Assembly (NCBI GenBank): GCA_024401335.1
Contig: JAKSLH010000026.1
Location: 1-34,961 of the forward strand
DNA: 34,961 nt
Source of the DNA: Bacteroidales bacterium
GTDB lineage: Bacteria; Bacteroidota; Bacteroidia; Bacteroidales; Marinilabiliaceae
Direction of reading: 5' to 3'
The notes beneath the pieces were generated by a model. That model saw only the letters and a list, made by a program, of their open reading frames with translations, made no database searches and was not told the origin of the DNA. Position 1 is the first letter of the stretch, and every line of letters starts with the position of its first letter. Of this stretch, positions 9,721-17,305 are shown piece by piece. Position numbers and translations under genes: made by a program.

Positions 9721-10239
9721 ATGATGAAGACTCTTTACAAGGCATTTCTCGTAGCGATAGCTACTACTGCCACAGCATCGGCAATGGCTCAGACAACAAA
9801 CAACAAAATGGCAACCGATAAGGTCGCTGCCAACGACAGCACAGAGGCTACTTTCCACCGCGGCGGATTTGGCCCTAAAATCATAACTTGCCCTTCATGC
9901 GGATACGAAATTGCATTGAATAAGCATCATGGCATGCGTCATGGCAAACATCATGGTAAGCCTGACGAGATGCACGCAGATAAGCCAAAAGGATTCAACA
10001 AGAATGCTAAAGGTAACGGACATGCTCATCACGGCTTCAAGGGAGATAAGCGCCATGGAAACCGTCCAGCATTGACTCCTCCTGAAATGGGAACTGTGAC
10101 CGACACTTTGCCACATGGCGCAAAGTCGTTTGTTAAGGATGGCAAGCAGATATTCAACGCATGGGGCGTGGAATATGAACCAACAATCGACAACGGAACC
10201 ATCAAGTATAAGGTGACCGGAACTCCAAAGATGGAATAG
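9721..10239 (+). CDS. Secreted histidine-rich protein with a CPSC motif
   Basis: 172 residues. A signal peptide (MMKTLYKAFLVAIATTA, probable cleavage after AMA at residue 23) sends it to the periplasm or beyond. The mature part has a CPSCGYE motif (C57, C60), half of a zinc-ribbon-like knuckle, followed by ten histidines between residues 69 and 112 mixed with lysine and glycine (HHGMRHGKHHGK). The C-terminal 40 residues look like a small folded segment (FNAWGVEYEPTIDNGTIKYK). The features suggest metal binding (zinc, copper or nickel), but this is inference. It is monocistronic with its own terminator at 10273-10314. An alternative start is the second codon, also ATG. Confidence 0.75.
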   Translation: MMKTLYKAFLVAIATTATASAMAQTTNNKMATDKVAANDSTEATFHRGGFGPKIITCPSCGYEIALNKHHGMRHGKHHGKPDEMHADKPKGFNKNAKGNGHAHHGFKGDKRHGNRPALTPPEMGTVTDTLPHGAKSFVKDGKQIFNAWGVEYEPTIDNGTIKYKVTGTPKME

Positions 10240-10272
10240 AACATTTGATTGACAACAAACGATGAATACAAG

Positions 10273-10314
10273 TAGGAGGTAATACTTATCAATAGGTGTT
10301 ATCTCCTATTTTTT
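10273..10314 (+). terminator. Rho-independent terminator of the histidine-rich gene
   Basis: A 13-base stem (TAGGAGGTAATAC pairing with GTGTTATCTCCTA, two G-U wobbles) with a 10-base loop is followed by six T. It begins 33 bases after the stop codon. Confidence 0.85.
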
Positions 10315-10337
10315 GTTTACCGACCTCTCACACCACC

Positions 10338-10823
10338 CTACAGGGGAACACTTTCATCCACTCTTTTCCGCTTCTTCCTCACTTTCTTCCACGCTCTTTC
10401 TATCCTGATAATCCTAACTCCACCAACAGATTTCCTCACTTCTGTCACTGCTCTTGTCTCACTCACATCATCACCAACCTCATCACCCCTCTCCTTCTCC
10501 ATAAGCACTCTCCCTCTCAATTTCGCCATATACCACGCTCTCGCGCAACCTACCGCCGTCTTATATCCCATCTCCTCCGCTTTCTTCTTCCAGTAATCTC
10601 TCCTTTCCTCTCTCGCAAGGTCTTCTCTCGCCATCTCATTCGCTCTCCTTAGCATTTCCCTACACTCCACCTGAGCTTCCGTATTTGGCTGAACACACTT
10701 GAATTTCTTGAACGTATATAGCCTGCCGCGCCTCTTGGTTATCCTAAAAGCACCGCCTCGCTTGGACATTATCCTCCTCGCGCCTTTCAATGTCATTCCT
10801 TCCTCCAATTCTATCCTTGCCAT
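10338..10823 (-). CDS. Basic protein of unknown function
   Basis: 161 residues, strongly rich in Arg, Lys and Glu, with no signal peptide or membrane segment. The N-terminus has a short beta-like part (GGAFRITKRRGRLYTFKKF). A charged helical stretch follows (EMLRRANEMAREDLAREERR, WKKKAEEMGYKTAVGCARAWYMAKLRG), and the tail is rich in Arg and Lys. An exact CAAAGATA (reverse: TATCTTTG) at 10859-10866 gives a -7 box 35 bases upstream, which supports it as a real gene. The plus strand here is almost all pyrimidine, unlike its neighbours. I have a faint impression that similar proteins recur in Bacteroidales genomes but know no function; a nucleic-acid-binding role is only a guess from charge. Confidence 0.6.
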   Translation of the reverse strand: MARIELEEGMTLKGARRIMSKRGGAFRITKRRGRLYTFKKFKCVQPNTEAQVECREMLRRANEMAREDLAREERRDYWKKKAEEMGYKTAVGCARAWYMAKLRGRVLMEKERGDEVGDDVSETRAVTEVRKSVGGVRIIRIERAWKKVRKKRKRVDESVPL

Positions 10824-10858
10824 TTCGCATCCGTTTTTCGGGTTCCACTATTCAACTA

Positions 10859-10866
10859 CAAAGATA
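10859..10866 (-). promoter_or_regulatory. -7 promoter box for the basic protein gene
   Basis: Reverse-strand TATCTTTG matches TAnnTTTG, with a leader of about 30 bases to the ATG at 10823. No correctly spaced -33 TTTG is seen. Confidence 0.5.
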
Positions 10867-11097
10867 ATTATTAAAACTCGAAACACGTACTTTCATACTG
10901 CTATTTTGCTACCCAAACCTCTATTAAACCCTACTTACAAACTTTTCACACTTGCCTGTTTCTCACAATTCTCACTATTAGGGCTCACTATGGACTCACA
11001 CCAGTGACTATTCTCACGCCGAGCATACTCACAACAAAAACCTACGTCTATATTTCAAATCGAAACACAAACTGAGAAACAAATCAAAAAAAATGTG
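10867..11097. other. Intergenic region between divergent genes with six CTCAC copies
   Basis: The gap between the divergent basic-protein and threonine genes (10824-11163) holds a -7 box for each side. Between them CTCAC occurs six times, starting at 10962, 10971, 10984, 10995, 11013 and 11028, within 71 bases. Spacings are 9, 13, 11, 18 and 15 bases. They lie 66-136 bases upstream of the -7 box of the threonine genes, a position where a regulator could bind. No gene is convincing here. Confidence 0.4.
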
Positions 11098-11105
11098 TAT
11101 TTTTG
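11098..11105 (+). promoter_or_regulatory. -7 promoter box for the threonine genes
   Basis: TATTTTTG matches TAnnTTTG. Transcription would start near 11112, which leaves the ATG at 11164 with a leader of about 50 bases and rules out the ATG at 11113 as the main start. No TTTG is seen at the -33 position. Confidence 0.55.
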
Positions 11106-11163
11106 CCGATGATTGATAAAGTATACATCATACTTAGCGCAAGAAATAGCACATAAACAAAAG

Positions 11164-12369
11164 ATGAAATATCTAGTTATTCTTACAGATGGCGCAGCCG
11201 ACGAACCTATAGCAGAGCTCGGTGGCAAAACCATTTTCCAGGCAGCCAAGAAGCCTAACATCGACGCTCTTGCCAAAGAAGGCTGTAGTGGCATGCTCAA
11301 GACTGTACCTGACTCTCTGCATCCTGGCAGCGAGGTTGCCAACATGACTATCATGGGATACGAGACAGAAAAGCTCTATCAGGGCCGCGGCGTACTTGAA
11401 GCCGCAGCTATCGGTATCGACTTTGAGCCTACTGACCTAGTAATGCGTTGCAACATCTGCACAGTTAACGACGGAACACTTGTCAACCATTCCGGTGGAC
11501 ATATTTCTACTGAAGACGCTGGCCAGCTTATCGAACTTCTTAACGAGAAGCTCGCCAACGATAGAGTAAGATTCTATAAGGGTGTGTCCTACCGACATAT
11601 CCTCATCATAAAGGGCGGTAAGAACGATTTCTCTATGACGCCTCCTCACGACGTCCCTGGCGCTAAGGTCAACGACGTTATGCCAAAGGCCAACAATGGC
11701 AAGTCAGATACTTGCGACCTCATCTGCGACCTTATGCGCAAGAGCCAGGCTATTCTCGAAGAACATCCTATCAACAAGGCACGTAAGGCTGCCGGCAAAC
11801 CTATGGCTAACCATATATGGCCTTGGTCTGCAGGCTATAAGCCATCTATGCCAACCCTCCAGCAGATGTATCCTCAAATCAAGACAGGATCTGTAATATC
11901 TGCTGTCGACCTTATCTTCGGCATCGGCCGTCTCGGCGGACTTAAGCCTATCATGGTCGAAGGCGCTACCGGTCTTTACAACACTAACTTCGAAGGCAAG
12001 GCTAAAGCTGCTATCGAGGCTCTTAAGACCGACGACTACGTCTATCTCCACATGGAAGCTCCTGACGAAGCAGGGCACGAAGGCGATGTGAAGCTCAAGG
12101 TTCAGACTATCGAAGACATAGACAAAAAGGTCGTTGGCCCTATCATGGAGGCTATTAAGAAGATGGACGAGCCTGTTTGCGTGGCTCTCCTTCCTGACCA
12201 CCCTACTCCTTGCGCCATCAAGACTCATACACGCACCGACATCCCATTCATCCTGCGTAAGCCTGGCATGACTCCTGACAATGTCGACCGCTATGACGAG
12301 GATTCTGCTAAGAACGGTAGCCTCGGACGTCTTGTCCTGATGGAATTCATGCAGAAGATGATGGAATAA
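11164..12369 (+). CDS. ApgM-type phosphoglycerate mutase family protein, putative homoserine kinase
   Basis: 401 residues from the ATG at 11164 (MKYLVILTDGAADEP). The upstream ATG at 11113 adds 17 residues that do not fit the family and lies at the likely transcription start. It belongs to the alkaline-phosphatase superfamily, archaeal-type cofactor-independent phosphoglycerate mutase. Visible elements are the metal-binding D9, the active serine in HPGSEVANMT (S56), GHEGD, and LLPDHPTP near the C-terminus. In Bacteroidota this family sits in threonine operons and is named 'proposed homoserine kinase', because no GHMP-type ThrB is present. Here it is 39 bases upstream of thrC, which supports homoserine phosphorylation (homoserine to O-phosphohomoserine) rather than glycolysis. 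The enzyme class is certain; the substrate is inferred from context. Confidence 0.88.
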   Translation: MKYLVILTDGAADEPIAELGGKTIFQAAKKPNIDALAKEGCSGMLKTVPDSLHPGSEVANMTIMGYETEKLYQGRGVLEAAAIGIDFEPTDLVMRCNICTVNDGTLVNHSGGHISTEDAGQLIELLNEKLANDRVRFYKGVSYRHILIIKGGKNDFSMTPPHDVPGAKVNDVMPKANNGKSDTCDLICDLMRKSQAILEEHPINKARKAAGKPMANHIWPWSAGYKPSMPTLQQMYPQIKTGSVISAVDLIFGIGRLGGLKPIMVEGATGLYNTNFEGKAKAAIEALKTDDYVYLHMEAPDEAGHEGDVKLKVQTIEDIDKKVVGPIMEAIKKMDEPVCVALLPDHPTPCAIKTHTRTDIPFILRKPGMTPDNVDRYDEDSAKNGSLGRLVLMEFMQKMME

Positions 12370-12405
12370 TTGATAACTTACATTTGATAATCGATAATTC
12401 ATTCA
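12370..12405 (+). repeat. Short TTGATAA/TCGATAA repeats between apgM-like gene and thrC
   Basis: The spacer contains TTGATAA at its start, then TTTGATAA and TCGATAATTC. This kind of degenerate repeated spacer is common between Bacteroidota genes. No function is assigned. Confidence 0.4.
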
Positions 12406-12408
12406 TAT

Positions 12409-13692
12409 ATGAAGTTTTACAGCACAAACAACCGCAATCATGTTGCAGACCTTAAGACAGCTGTCTTGAAGGGTCTCGCACCAGACAAGGGACTTTATAT
12501 GCCAGAATCAATACCTGTTCTCCCTAAGGAGTTCTGGGACGAATTGCCTGGCAAAAGCATGGGCCAGATCGGCTTCGAGGTACTGAAGCATTTCTTCTGC
12601 CCTGATATTCCTGAAGACCGCTTCAAGGCAATGGTAGAGGACGCATTCAACTTCCCTGTACCTGTTGTTAAGGTCAACGACCGTATCTCTGTACTTGAGC
12701 TCTTCCACGGACCTACACTGGCTTTCAAGGACGTAGGCGCACGTTTCCTCGCTCGCGTAATGGCTTATTTTGCCGACTACGGCGGAAAGAGCATCAACGT
12801 ATTGGCAGCAACTTCTGGCGACACTGGCTCTGCAGTAGCTAACGGCTTCTTGGGCGTTCCTAACGTATATGTACACGTGCTCTATCCTCACGGCCTCGTG
12901 AGCAAACTCCAGGAGCTCCAGTTCACTACACTCGGACAGAACGTAACAGCATACGAGGTTAATGGCGTGTTCGACGACTGCCAGCGCACTGTAAAAGAGG
13001 CTTTCATGGACAAGGAACTCAACGCCGAAAAGATATTGACATCTGCCAACTCAATCAATTTGGCACGATTCTTGCCTCAGAGTGTGTACTACTTCCATGC
13101 TTTGGCTCAGATACCAAAAGAAAAGTGGAGCCAGGTGGTAATATCAGTACCAAGCGGTAACTTCGGCGACATAACCGCTGGTCTGATAGCTTATAAGATG
13201 GGTATGCCAGTAAAGCGTTTCATCGCAGCTATCAACGCCAACAAGGTGTTTGCTGACTACCTCACTACAGGTTCTTATAAGCCACAGCCATCTATCGCCA
13301 CTATCGCCAACGCCATGGACGTAGGTGACCCAAGCAACTTCGCTCGCGTACTCGAACTCTTCGAGGGCTCTGTCGAAAAGATGCGTAAGGTCATCAGCAG
13401 CTACAGCTACACCGACGAAAAGATCGGCGCTACAATAGCTGAGGTGTACAAGAACGACGGCTACACTTGCGACCCACACGGCGCAGTTGGCTACGCAGCT
13501 CTCAAAGACGGACTTCAGGATGGTGAACTCGGATTGTTCCTCGAAACAGCTCACCCAGCTAAATTCATCGACACTGTCGAGAAATTCGCTGGACATAAGG
13601 TCGAGATACCAGAACGTCTGCAGAAGTTCATGAACGGAACAAAGCAGACAGTGCCAACCGACGCCGACTATAAGAAGCTCCAGTTGAAATAA
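12409..13692 (+). CDS. thrC: Threonine synthase
   Basis: 427 residues, a PLP enzyme converting O-phosphohomoserine to threonine. The N-terminus MKFYSTNNRNHVADLKTAVL is typical of the Bacteroidota/proteobacterial long form. PLP attaches to the lysine in GPTLAFKDVGAR (K107), and the substrate/phosphate region TSGDTGSAVANGF and the loop SVPSGNFGDITAG are present. It lies 39 bases after the ApgM-like gene, which would supply its substrate, and 37 bases before an exported TPR protein. No aspartokinase/homoserine dehydrogenase (thrA) is in the window, although it often heads this operon. Confidence 0.95.
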   Translation: MKFYSTNNRNHVADLKTAVLKGLAPDKGLYMPESIPVLPKEFWDELPGKSMGQIGFEVLKHFFCPDIPEDRFKAMVEDAFNFPVPVVKVNDRISVLELFHGPTLAFKDVGARFLARVMAYFADYGGKSINVLAATSGDTGSAVANGFLGVPNVYVHVLYPHGLVSKLQELQFTTLGQNVTAYEVNGVFDDCQRTVKEAFMDKELNAEKILTSANSINLARFLPQSVYYFHALAQIPKEKWSQVVISVPSGNFGDITAGLIAYKMGMPVKRFIAAINANKVFADYLTTGSYKPQPSIATIANAMDVGDPSNFARVLELFEGSVEKMRKVISSYSYTDEKIGATIAEVYKNDGYTCDPHGAVGYAALKDGLQDGELGLFLETAHPAKFIDTVEKFAGHKVEIPERLQKFMNGTKQTVPTDADYKKLQLK

Positions 13693-13729
13693 TCATTTTT
13701 AGCATATCAATTCATTGAAAAAAAAACCT

Positions 13730-14365
13730 ATGAAAAAATTAATCATGATGTTTATGATGATGGTCGCTATGGCACCAGCATCAATGGCTCAGGACAAGAG
13801 CGCCGATGACTACAAGAATGAAGGTAACGCTGCAGTTCGTGAAAAGAACTATAAGGGTGCACTCGAAAGCTACAAGCAGGCTATCACTCTCTGGGGCGAC
13901 TCAGTTGACGCAATGACTGTTTACAACGCTGCCGACTGCGCTAAGCGTATCAACGAATACGAAACAGCTATCGAACTCTACAACAAGTCTGTTGCATTGA
14001 ACTACAAGGCCGATTTCTCTACCTACTATATCGCTGAGATCTATGGCAAGCAGGGCAAGATTGAGGAACGTGTTGCTCTTCTCGAAGAGGCTGCTACTAA
14101 GTACACTGAAGGCAAAGTCGCTTCTTTCATCAACAAAGGCCTCGCTAAGGAGTACACTGCTAAGGCTATGGCTTCTTACAAGGAAGGTAGCGCTATTCTC
14201 GCTGAATGCCAGACCGCTAAGCCAGAACAGTACGACGCTATCAAGGCTCGTGCAGCTGAGAAGTTCCAGGAGGCAAAACCTTGGGTTGACAAAGTTCTCT
14301 CTGTTGATCCTGAGAACGCTAACGCAAAGAACATCTTGAACGGCATCAAGGACTATGTGAAGTAA
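13730..14365 (+). CDS. Exported tetratricopeptide-repeat protein
   Basis: 211 residues from the ATG at 13730 (MKKLIMMFMMMVAMAPASMA, cleavage before QDKS). The TTG at 13715 would only add MKKKP before the signal peptide. The mature part is helical with about three TPR units (YKNEGNAAVREKNYKGALES, YNAADCAKRINEYETAIELY, YYIAEIYGKQGKIEERVALL) and an alanine/lysine-rich helical C-terminus ending near VDPENANAKNILNGI. It is probably a periplasmic protein-interaction scaffold of unknown partner. It seems to be the last gene of the threonine transcript, ending at the terminator 23 bases downstream, but nothing links it to threonine synthesis. Confidence 0.85.
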   Translation: MKKLIMMFMMMVAMAPASMAQDKSADDYKNEGNAAVREKNYKGALESYKQAITLWGDSVDAMTVYNAADCAKRINEYETAIELYNKSVALNYKADFSTYYIAEIYGKQGKIEERVALLEEAATKYTEGKVASFINKGLAKEYTAKAMASYKEGSAILAECQTAKPEQYDAIKARAAEKFQEAKPWVDKVLSVDPENANAKNILNGIKDYVK

Positions 14366-14387
14366 TACACATAATAACTCATAAAGT

Positions 14388-14429
14388 AAAGGATGACACC
14401 ATTATCTCGGTGTCATCCTTTCTTTTTTT
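14388..14429 (+). terminator. Rho-independent terminator of the thr-TPR unit
   Basis: A perfect 13-base stem (AAAGGATGACACC with GGTGTCATCCTTT) has an 8-base loop and is followed by C and seven T. Confidence 0.95.
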
Positions 14430-14491
14430 GAATCAATGCCTTAACCACTCCATATTTTAGGGCTTTCTATAGGATAAATACCTTTTTTTAC

Positions 14492-14499
14492 TATCTTTG
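14492..14499 (+). promoter_or_regulatory. -7 promoter box of the Na/Pi-SurE-LpxB-GldFG operon
   Basis: TATCTTTG matches TAnnTTTG and lies 40 bases before the ATG at 14539. The upstream TTTC at 14464-14467 is too far away (24 bases) to be a good -33 element. Confidence 0.6.
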
Positions 14500-14538
14500 T
14501 GCTGAATATTGCCTCCCCTGAGGCAACAAACTCAGAAC

Positions 14539-16221
14539 ATGGATACCATTATCAACATTTTATCACTCATCGGATCTCTCGCCCTGTTTATGTACGGCAT
14601 GAAGATAATGAGTGAAGGACTCGAAAAATTCGCAGGTGACAGACTACGCAGCATATTGGCTGCAATGACTCGCAACAGAGTAGCCGGAGTACTAACCGGT
14701 ATATTGGTCACCGCCCTAATCCAATCTAGCTCAGCAACAACAGTCATGGTCGTGAGCTTCGTCAACGCGGGCCTCATGACTCTCGGACAATCTATCGGAG
14801 TTATTATGGGCGCCAACATCGGTACCACAGTAACTGCATGGATAATATCTGCCATCGGCTTCAAGATCAACATTGCAGCATTCGCTATCCCACTCCTCGG
14901 CATTGGCATGCCTCTCATCTTCGGAAAGAACTCAAATAAGAAGAGTATCGGCGAATTTATCTTCGGCTTCGCTTTCCTGTTCATGGGTCTTAGCTTCTTG
15001 CAGACTGCCGCTACTAACCTTAATATCGGCGAACTCGTGGCTAACATGCTCGCTACCGTGCCTTGCGATAGCTTCTGGACTATACTCCTCTTTGTTATCG
15101 TGGGCGGTATAGTCACTATGATCGTTCAGGCTTCTGCTGCTACAATGGCTATCACTCTGATGCTCTTCGATATGCATATCCCTGGCTTCGGCTTTGAACA
15201 GGCCGCCGCTTTGGCTATGGGTCAGAATATCGGTACTACAATCACTGCTTTCATGGCTTCTCTTACTGCTAACACTCAGGCTCGTAGAGCGGCTTTGGCC
15301 CACATGTTCTTCAACGTGTTTGGCGTAGTTGTGGTGCTCCTCTTCTTCTACCCTGCTTGCAACGCTATCAACTGGCTCGTGACCGACGTCCTCCAGGTTG
15401 AAAACAACGATCTCTATAAGTTGTCTGCTTTCCATACCGCTTTCAACATCATCAACACTCTGCTCCTCATCGGTTTCGTCAACCAGATCGAGAAATTCGT
15501 ATGCCGAGTTCTGCCTCAGAAGGAACAGACTGAGGAATACCGACTCAAGTTCATCACTGCAGGCATCCTCTCTACTGCCGAACTCTCTATCATGGAGGCT
15601 GAGAAGGAGGTTAAGCATTTTGGCGAATTGTGCTACAAGATGGTGGATATGGTACGCGACCTTATGCACACCGAAGATGAAACGGAATTCCTTAAGAAGT
15701 TCTCTCGCATCGAACGCTATGAGAAGATAACCGACAACATAGAGGTCGAGATTGCCAACTACCTCCACCAGGTTAGCGAGGGTCGCTTGTCTTCTACATC
15801 TAAAATGAGAATACAGAGAATGCTCACTCAGATATCTGAACTGGAGTCTATTGGCGACTCTTTCTATAATCTCGGTCGCACAATAAACCGCAAGAAGAAG
15901 CACTCTAAGGACCAGTTCACTGAGGAGCAGAAGAACCACATGGAGTCCATGCTCAACCTTACTGAACAGGCTGTTGCCGAGATGGTCCGCATCATCTCAC
16001 TTCCAGAAAATATCACTGCCGACATACATAATGCACAGACTCTCGAGCGAGAAATCAACAACTACAGATCTCAGCTCAAGAACCAGAATATGCGTGACAT
16101 TGATGCCGGACTTTACAACTACCAGATTGGTGTATTCTATATCGACTTCATCTCGGAATGCGAGAAGGTTGGCGACTATATCATGAACATCATCCAGGTG
16201 AAACAAAGTTCTAACAACTAG
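14539..16221 (+). CDS. Na+/phosphate cotransporter with C-terminal PhoU-like domain
   Basis: 560 residues from the ATG at 14539 (MDTIINILSLIGSLALFMYG). A start at 14509 would lie at the transcription start and is not favoured. Two inverted Na_Pi_cotrans repeats are visible: QSSSATTVMVV with GANIGTTVTAW, and QASAATMAITL with GQNIGTTITAF, the paired QSSSAT-type motifs of NptA/SLC34 transporters. Eight or so membrane segments fill residues 1-320. Residues from about 340 form a helical PhoU-like domain (SIMEAEKEVKHFGELCYKMV, ISELESIGDSFYNLGRTI). It imports phosphate with sodium at the inner membrane. The next gene starts 6 bases later. Confidence 0.93.
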   Translation: MDTIINILSLIGSLALFMYGMKIMSEGLEKFAGDRLRSILAAMTRNRVAGVLTGILVTALIQSSSATTVMVVSFVNAGLMTLGQSIGVIMGANIGTTVTAWIISAIGFKINIAAFAIPLLGIGMPLIFGKNSNKKSIGEFIFGFAFLFMGLSFLQTAATNLNIGELVANMLATVPCDSFWTILLFVIVGGIVTMIVQASAATMAITLMLFDMHIPGFGFEQAAALAMGQNIGTTITAFMASLTANTQARRAALAHMFFNVFGVVVVLLFFYPACNAINWLVTDVLQVENNDLYKLSAFHTAFNIINTLLLIGFVNQIEKFVCRVLPQKEQTEEYRLKFITAGILSTAELSIMEAEKEVKHFGELCYKMVDMVRDLMHTEDETEFLKKFSRIERYEKITDNIEVEIANYLHQVSEGRLSSTSKMRIQRMLTQISELESIGDSFYNLGRTINRKKKHSKDQFTEEQKNHMESMLNLTEQAVAEMVRIISLPENITADIHNAQTLEREINNYRSQLKNQNMRDIDAGLYNYQIGVFYIDFISECEKVGDYIMNIIQVKQSSNN

Positions 16222-16227
16222 TTCGAC

Positions 16228-16995
16228 ATGACCGCTGAAAGACCTCTGATATTGATATCTAACGATGACGGCATCGAGGCAAAAGGTATAAAGGTTCTCG
16301 CCGAAGTTGCCGCCAAATATGGCGATGTTGTCGTTGCAGCTCCTAACAAGGGCTATTCAGGTCAAAGCCACTCTTTCACTGTAGGAGCTCCCTTGCGCGT
16401 CCGTAAATACGACATGGGCATCCCAGGGGTTGACGGCCTCATGGTATGGGGCTCGCCTGTCGACTGCATAAAACTTGGTTACCACGGCCTTGTCAGCAGA
16501 AAGCCTGACCTGATTTTGTCAGGAATAAACCACGGCACAAACACTTCTTCTAGCGTCCATTACTCGGGCACTCTGGCCGCCGCTCGTGAAGCTGCCCTTC
16601 TGGGTGTTAAGGGTATCGGATTCTCCATCGACGACGAGAGTAAAGATGCCGACTTCACTCATGCTCTCCCTATTGTCGAAAGGGTTATATCTTGGGCATT
16701 AGGCGATAACGGACCATCTAACGTCTTCTATAGCGTAAATATTCCGTATGGCAATAATATCAGAGGTATAAAGACTGTACGTATCGCTAACGGATATTGG
16801 CGAGAGGACTATCATAGCGCTGAAGATCCCGACGGCGACAAATACTATTGGCTCATGGGGTCGTTTATCGATACGACAAAAGATGCTCAAGATACCGATG
16901 TTTACTGGCTTCAACAGGGCTACGCCACCCTGTGTCCTTGTATGCTCGATGCGACCAACTACACCGAAATGGAGCGTCTGTCGGGCTTGTTTTAA
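16228..16995 (+). CDS. surE: 5'/3'-nucleotidase SurE
   Basis: 255 residues, the normal SurE length. The metal-binding pair is in LISNDDGIEAKG (D13, D14), followed by the substrate loop PNKGYSGQSHSFT, the signature WGSPVDCIKLG, and the asparagine-containing SGINHGTNTSSSVHYSGT. It dephosphorylates nucleoside monophosphates and short polyphosphates in the cytoplasm. It begins 6 bases after the Na/Pi transporter gene, and the surE-small protein-lpxB order follows. Confidence 0.96.
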   Translation: MTAERPLILISNDDGIEAKGIKVLAEVAAKYGDVVVAAPNKGYSGQSHSFTVGAPLRVRKYDMGIPGVDGLMVWGSPVDCIKLGYHGLVSRKPDLILSGINHGTNTSSSVHYSGTLAAAREAALLGVKGIGFSIDDESKDADFTHALPIVERVISWALGDNGPSNVFYSVNIPYGNNIRGIKTVRIANGYWREDYHSAEDPDGDKYYWLMGSFIDTTKDAQDTDVYWLQQGYATLCPCMLDATNYTEMERLSGLF

Positions 16996-17007
16996 TTCCC
17001 AACAACC

Positions 17008-17304
17008 ATGACAATCAACAAGACATCTTATGGAGTTATAGCTGGGCTGTTACTTCCACTGATTACCGTTTATGCATTCTTCCATTTTGGAATCACTAAT
17101 GGTATGGCATGGACCGAATTCTTCGGATGGCTCGTCAAACTGAGCTATGCCTCTTCTCTGATTGCTGTGAGCACTCTTAGCGACCTGGCGATATTCATGG
17201 GCTTCGCCTATTCTAACAAGATGAATTTCGCTCGCGGAGTATTCATGTCAACGATGTTCTGGGTTGTGGTTGTGGTTGTCTTCAAATTCATTATTCAAGG
17301 TTAG
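17008..17304 (+). CDS. Small membrane protein between surE and lpxB
   Basis: 98 residues with three hydrophobic helices, at about residues 9-28, 44-66 and 78-95. Polar ends include the motif YSNKMNFARG before the last helix. It begins 12 bases after surE, and its stop codon is one base from the lpxB ATG, so translation is likely coupled. Function unknown; the constant position beside lpxB suggests an envelope role, which is inference. Confidence 0.8.
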   Translation: MTINKTSYGVIAGLLLPLITVYAFFHFGITNGMAWTEFFGWLVKLSYASSLIAVSTLSDLAIFMGFAYSNKMNFARGVFMSTMFWVVVVVVFKFIIQG

Positions 17305-17305
17305 C

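Noticed and set aside
10296-10652. 118-codon frame on the plus strand opposite the basic protein
   Set aside because: Low-complexity Ser/Pro/Phe/Leu sequence from a pyrimidine-rich strand, starting inside the terminator of the preceding gene; the minus-strand frame has a promoter box.
10699-11007. 102-codon plus-strand frame before the threonine genes, considered as a leader peptide
   Set aside because: It lacks threonine-rich attenuator codons, spans the start of the minus-strand gene and has no promoter.
14932-15939. 335-codon antisense frame opposite the Na/Pi transporter
   Set aside because: The sense protein has clear family motifs; the antisense frame is open because of codon bias and shows no domain.
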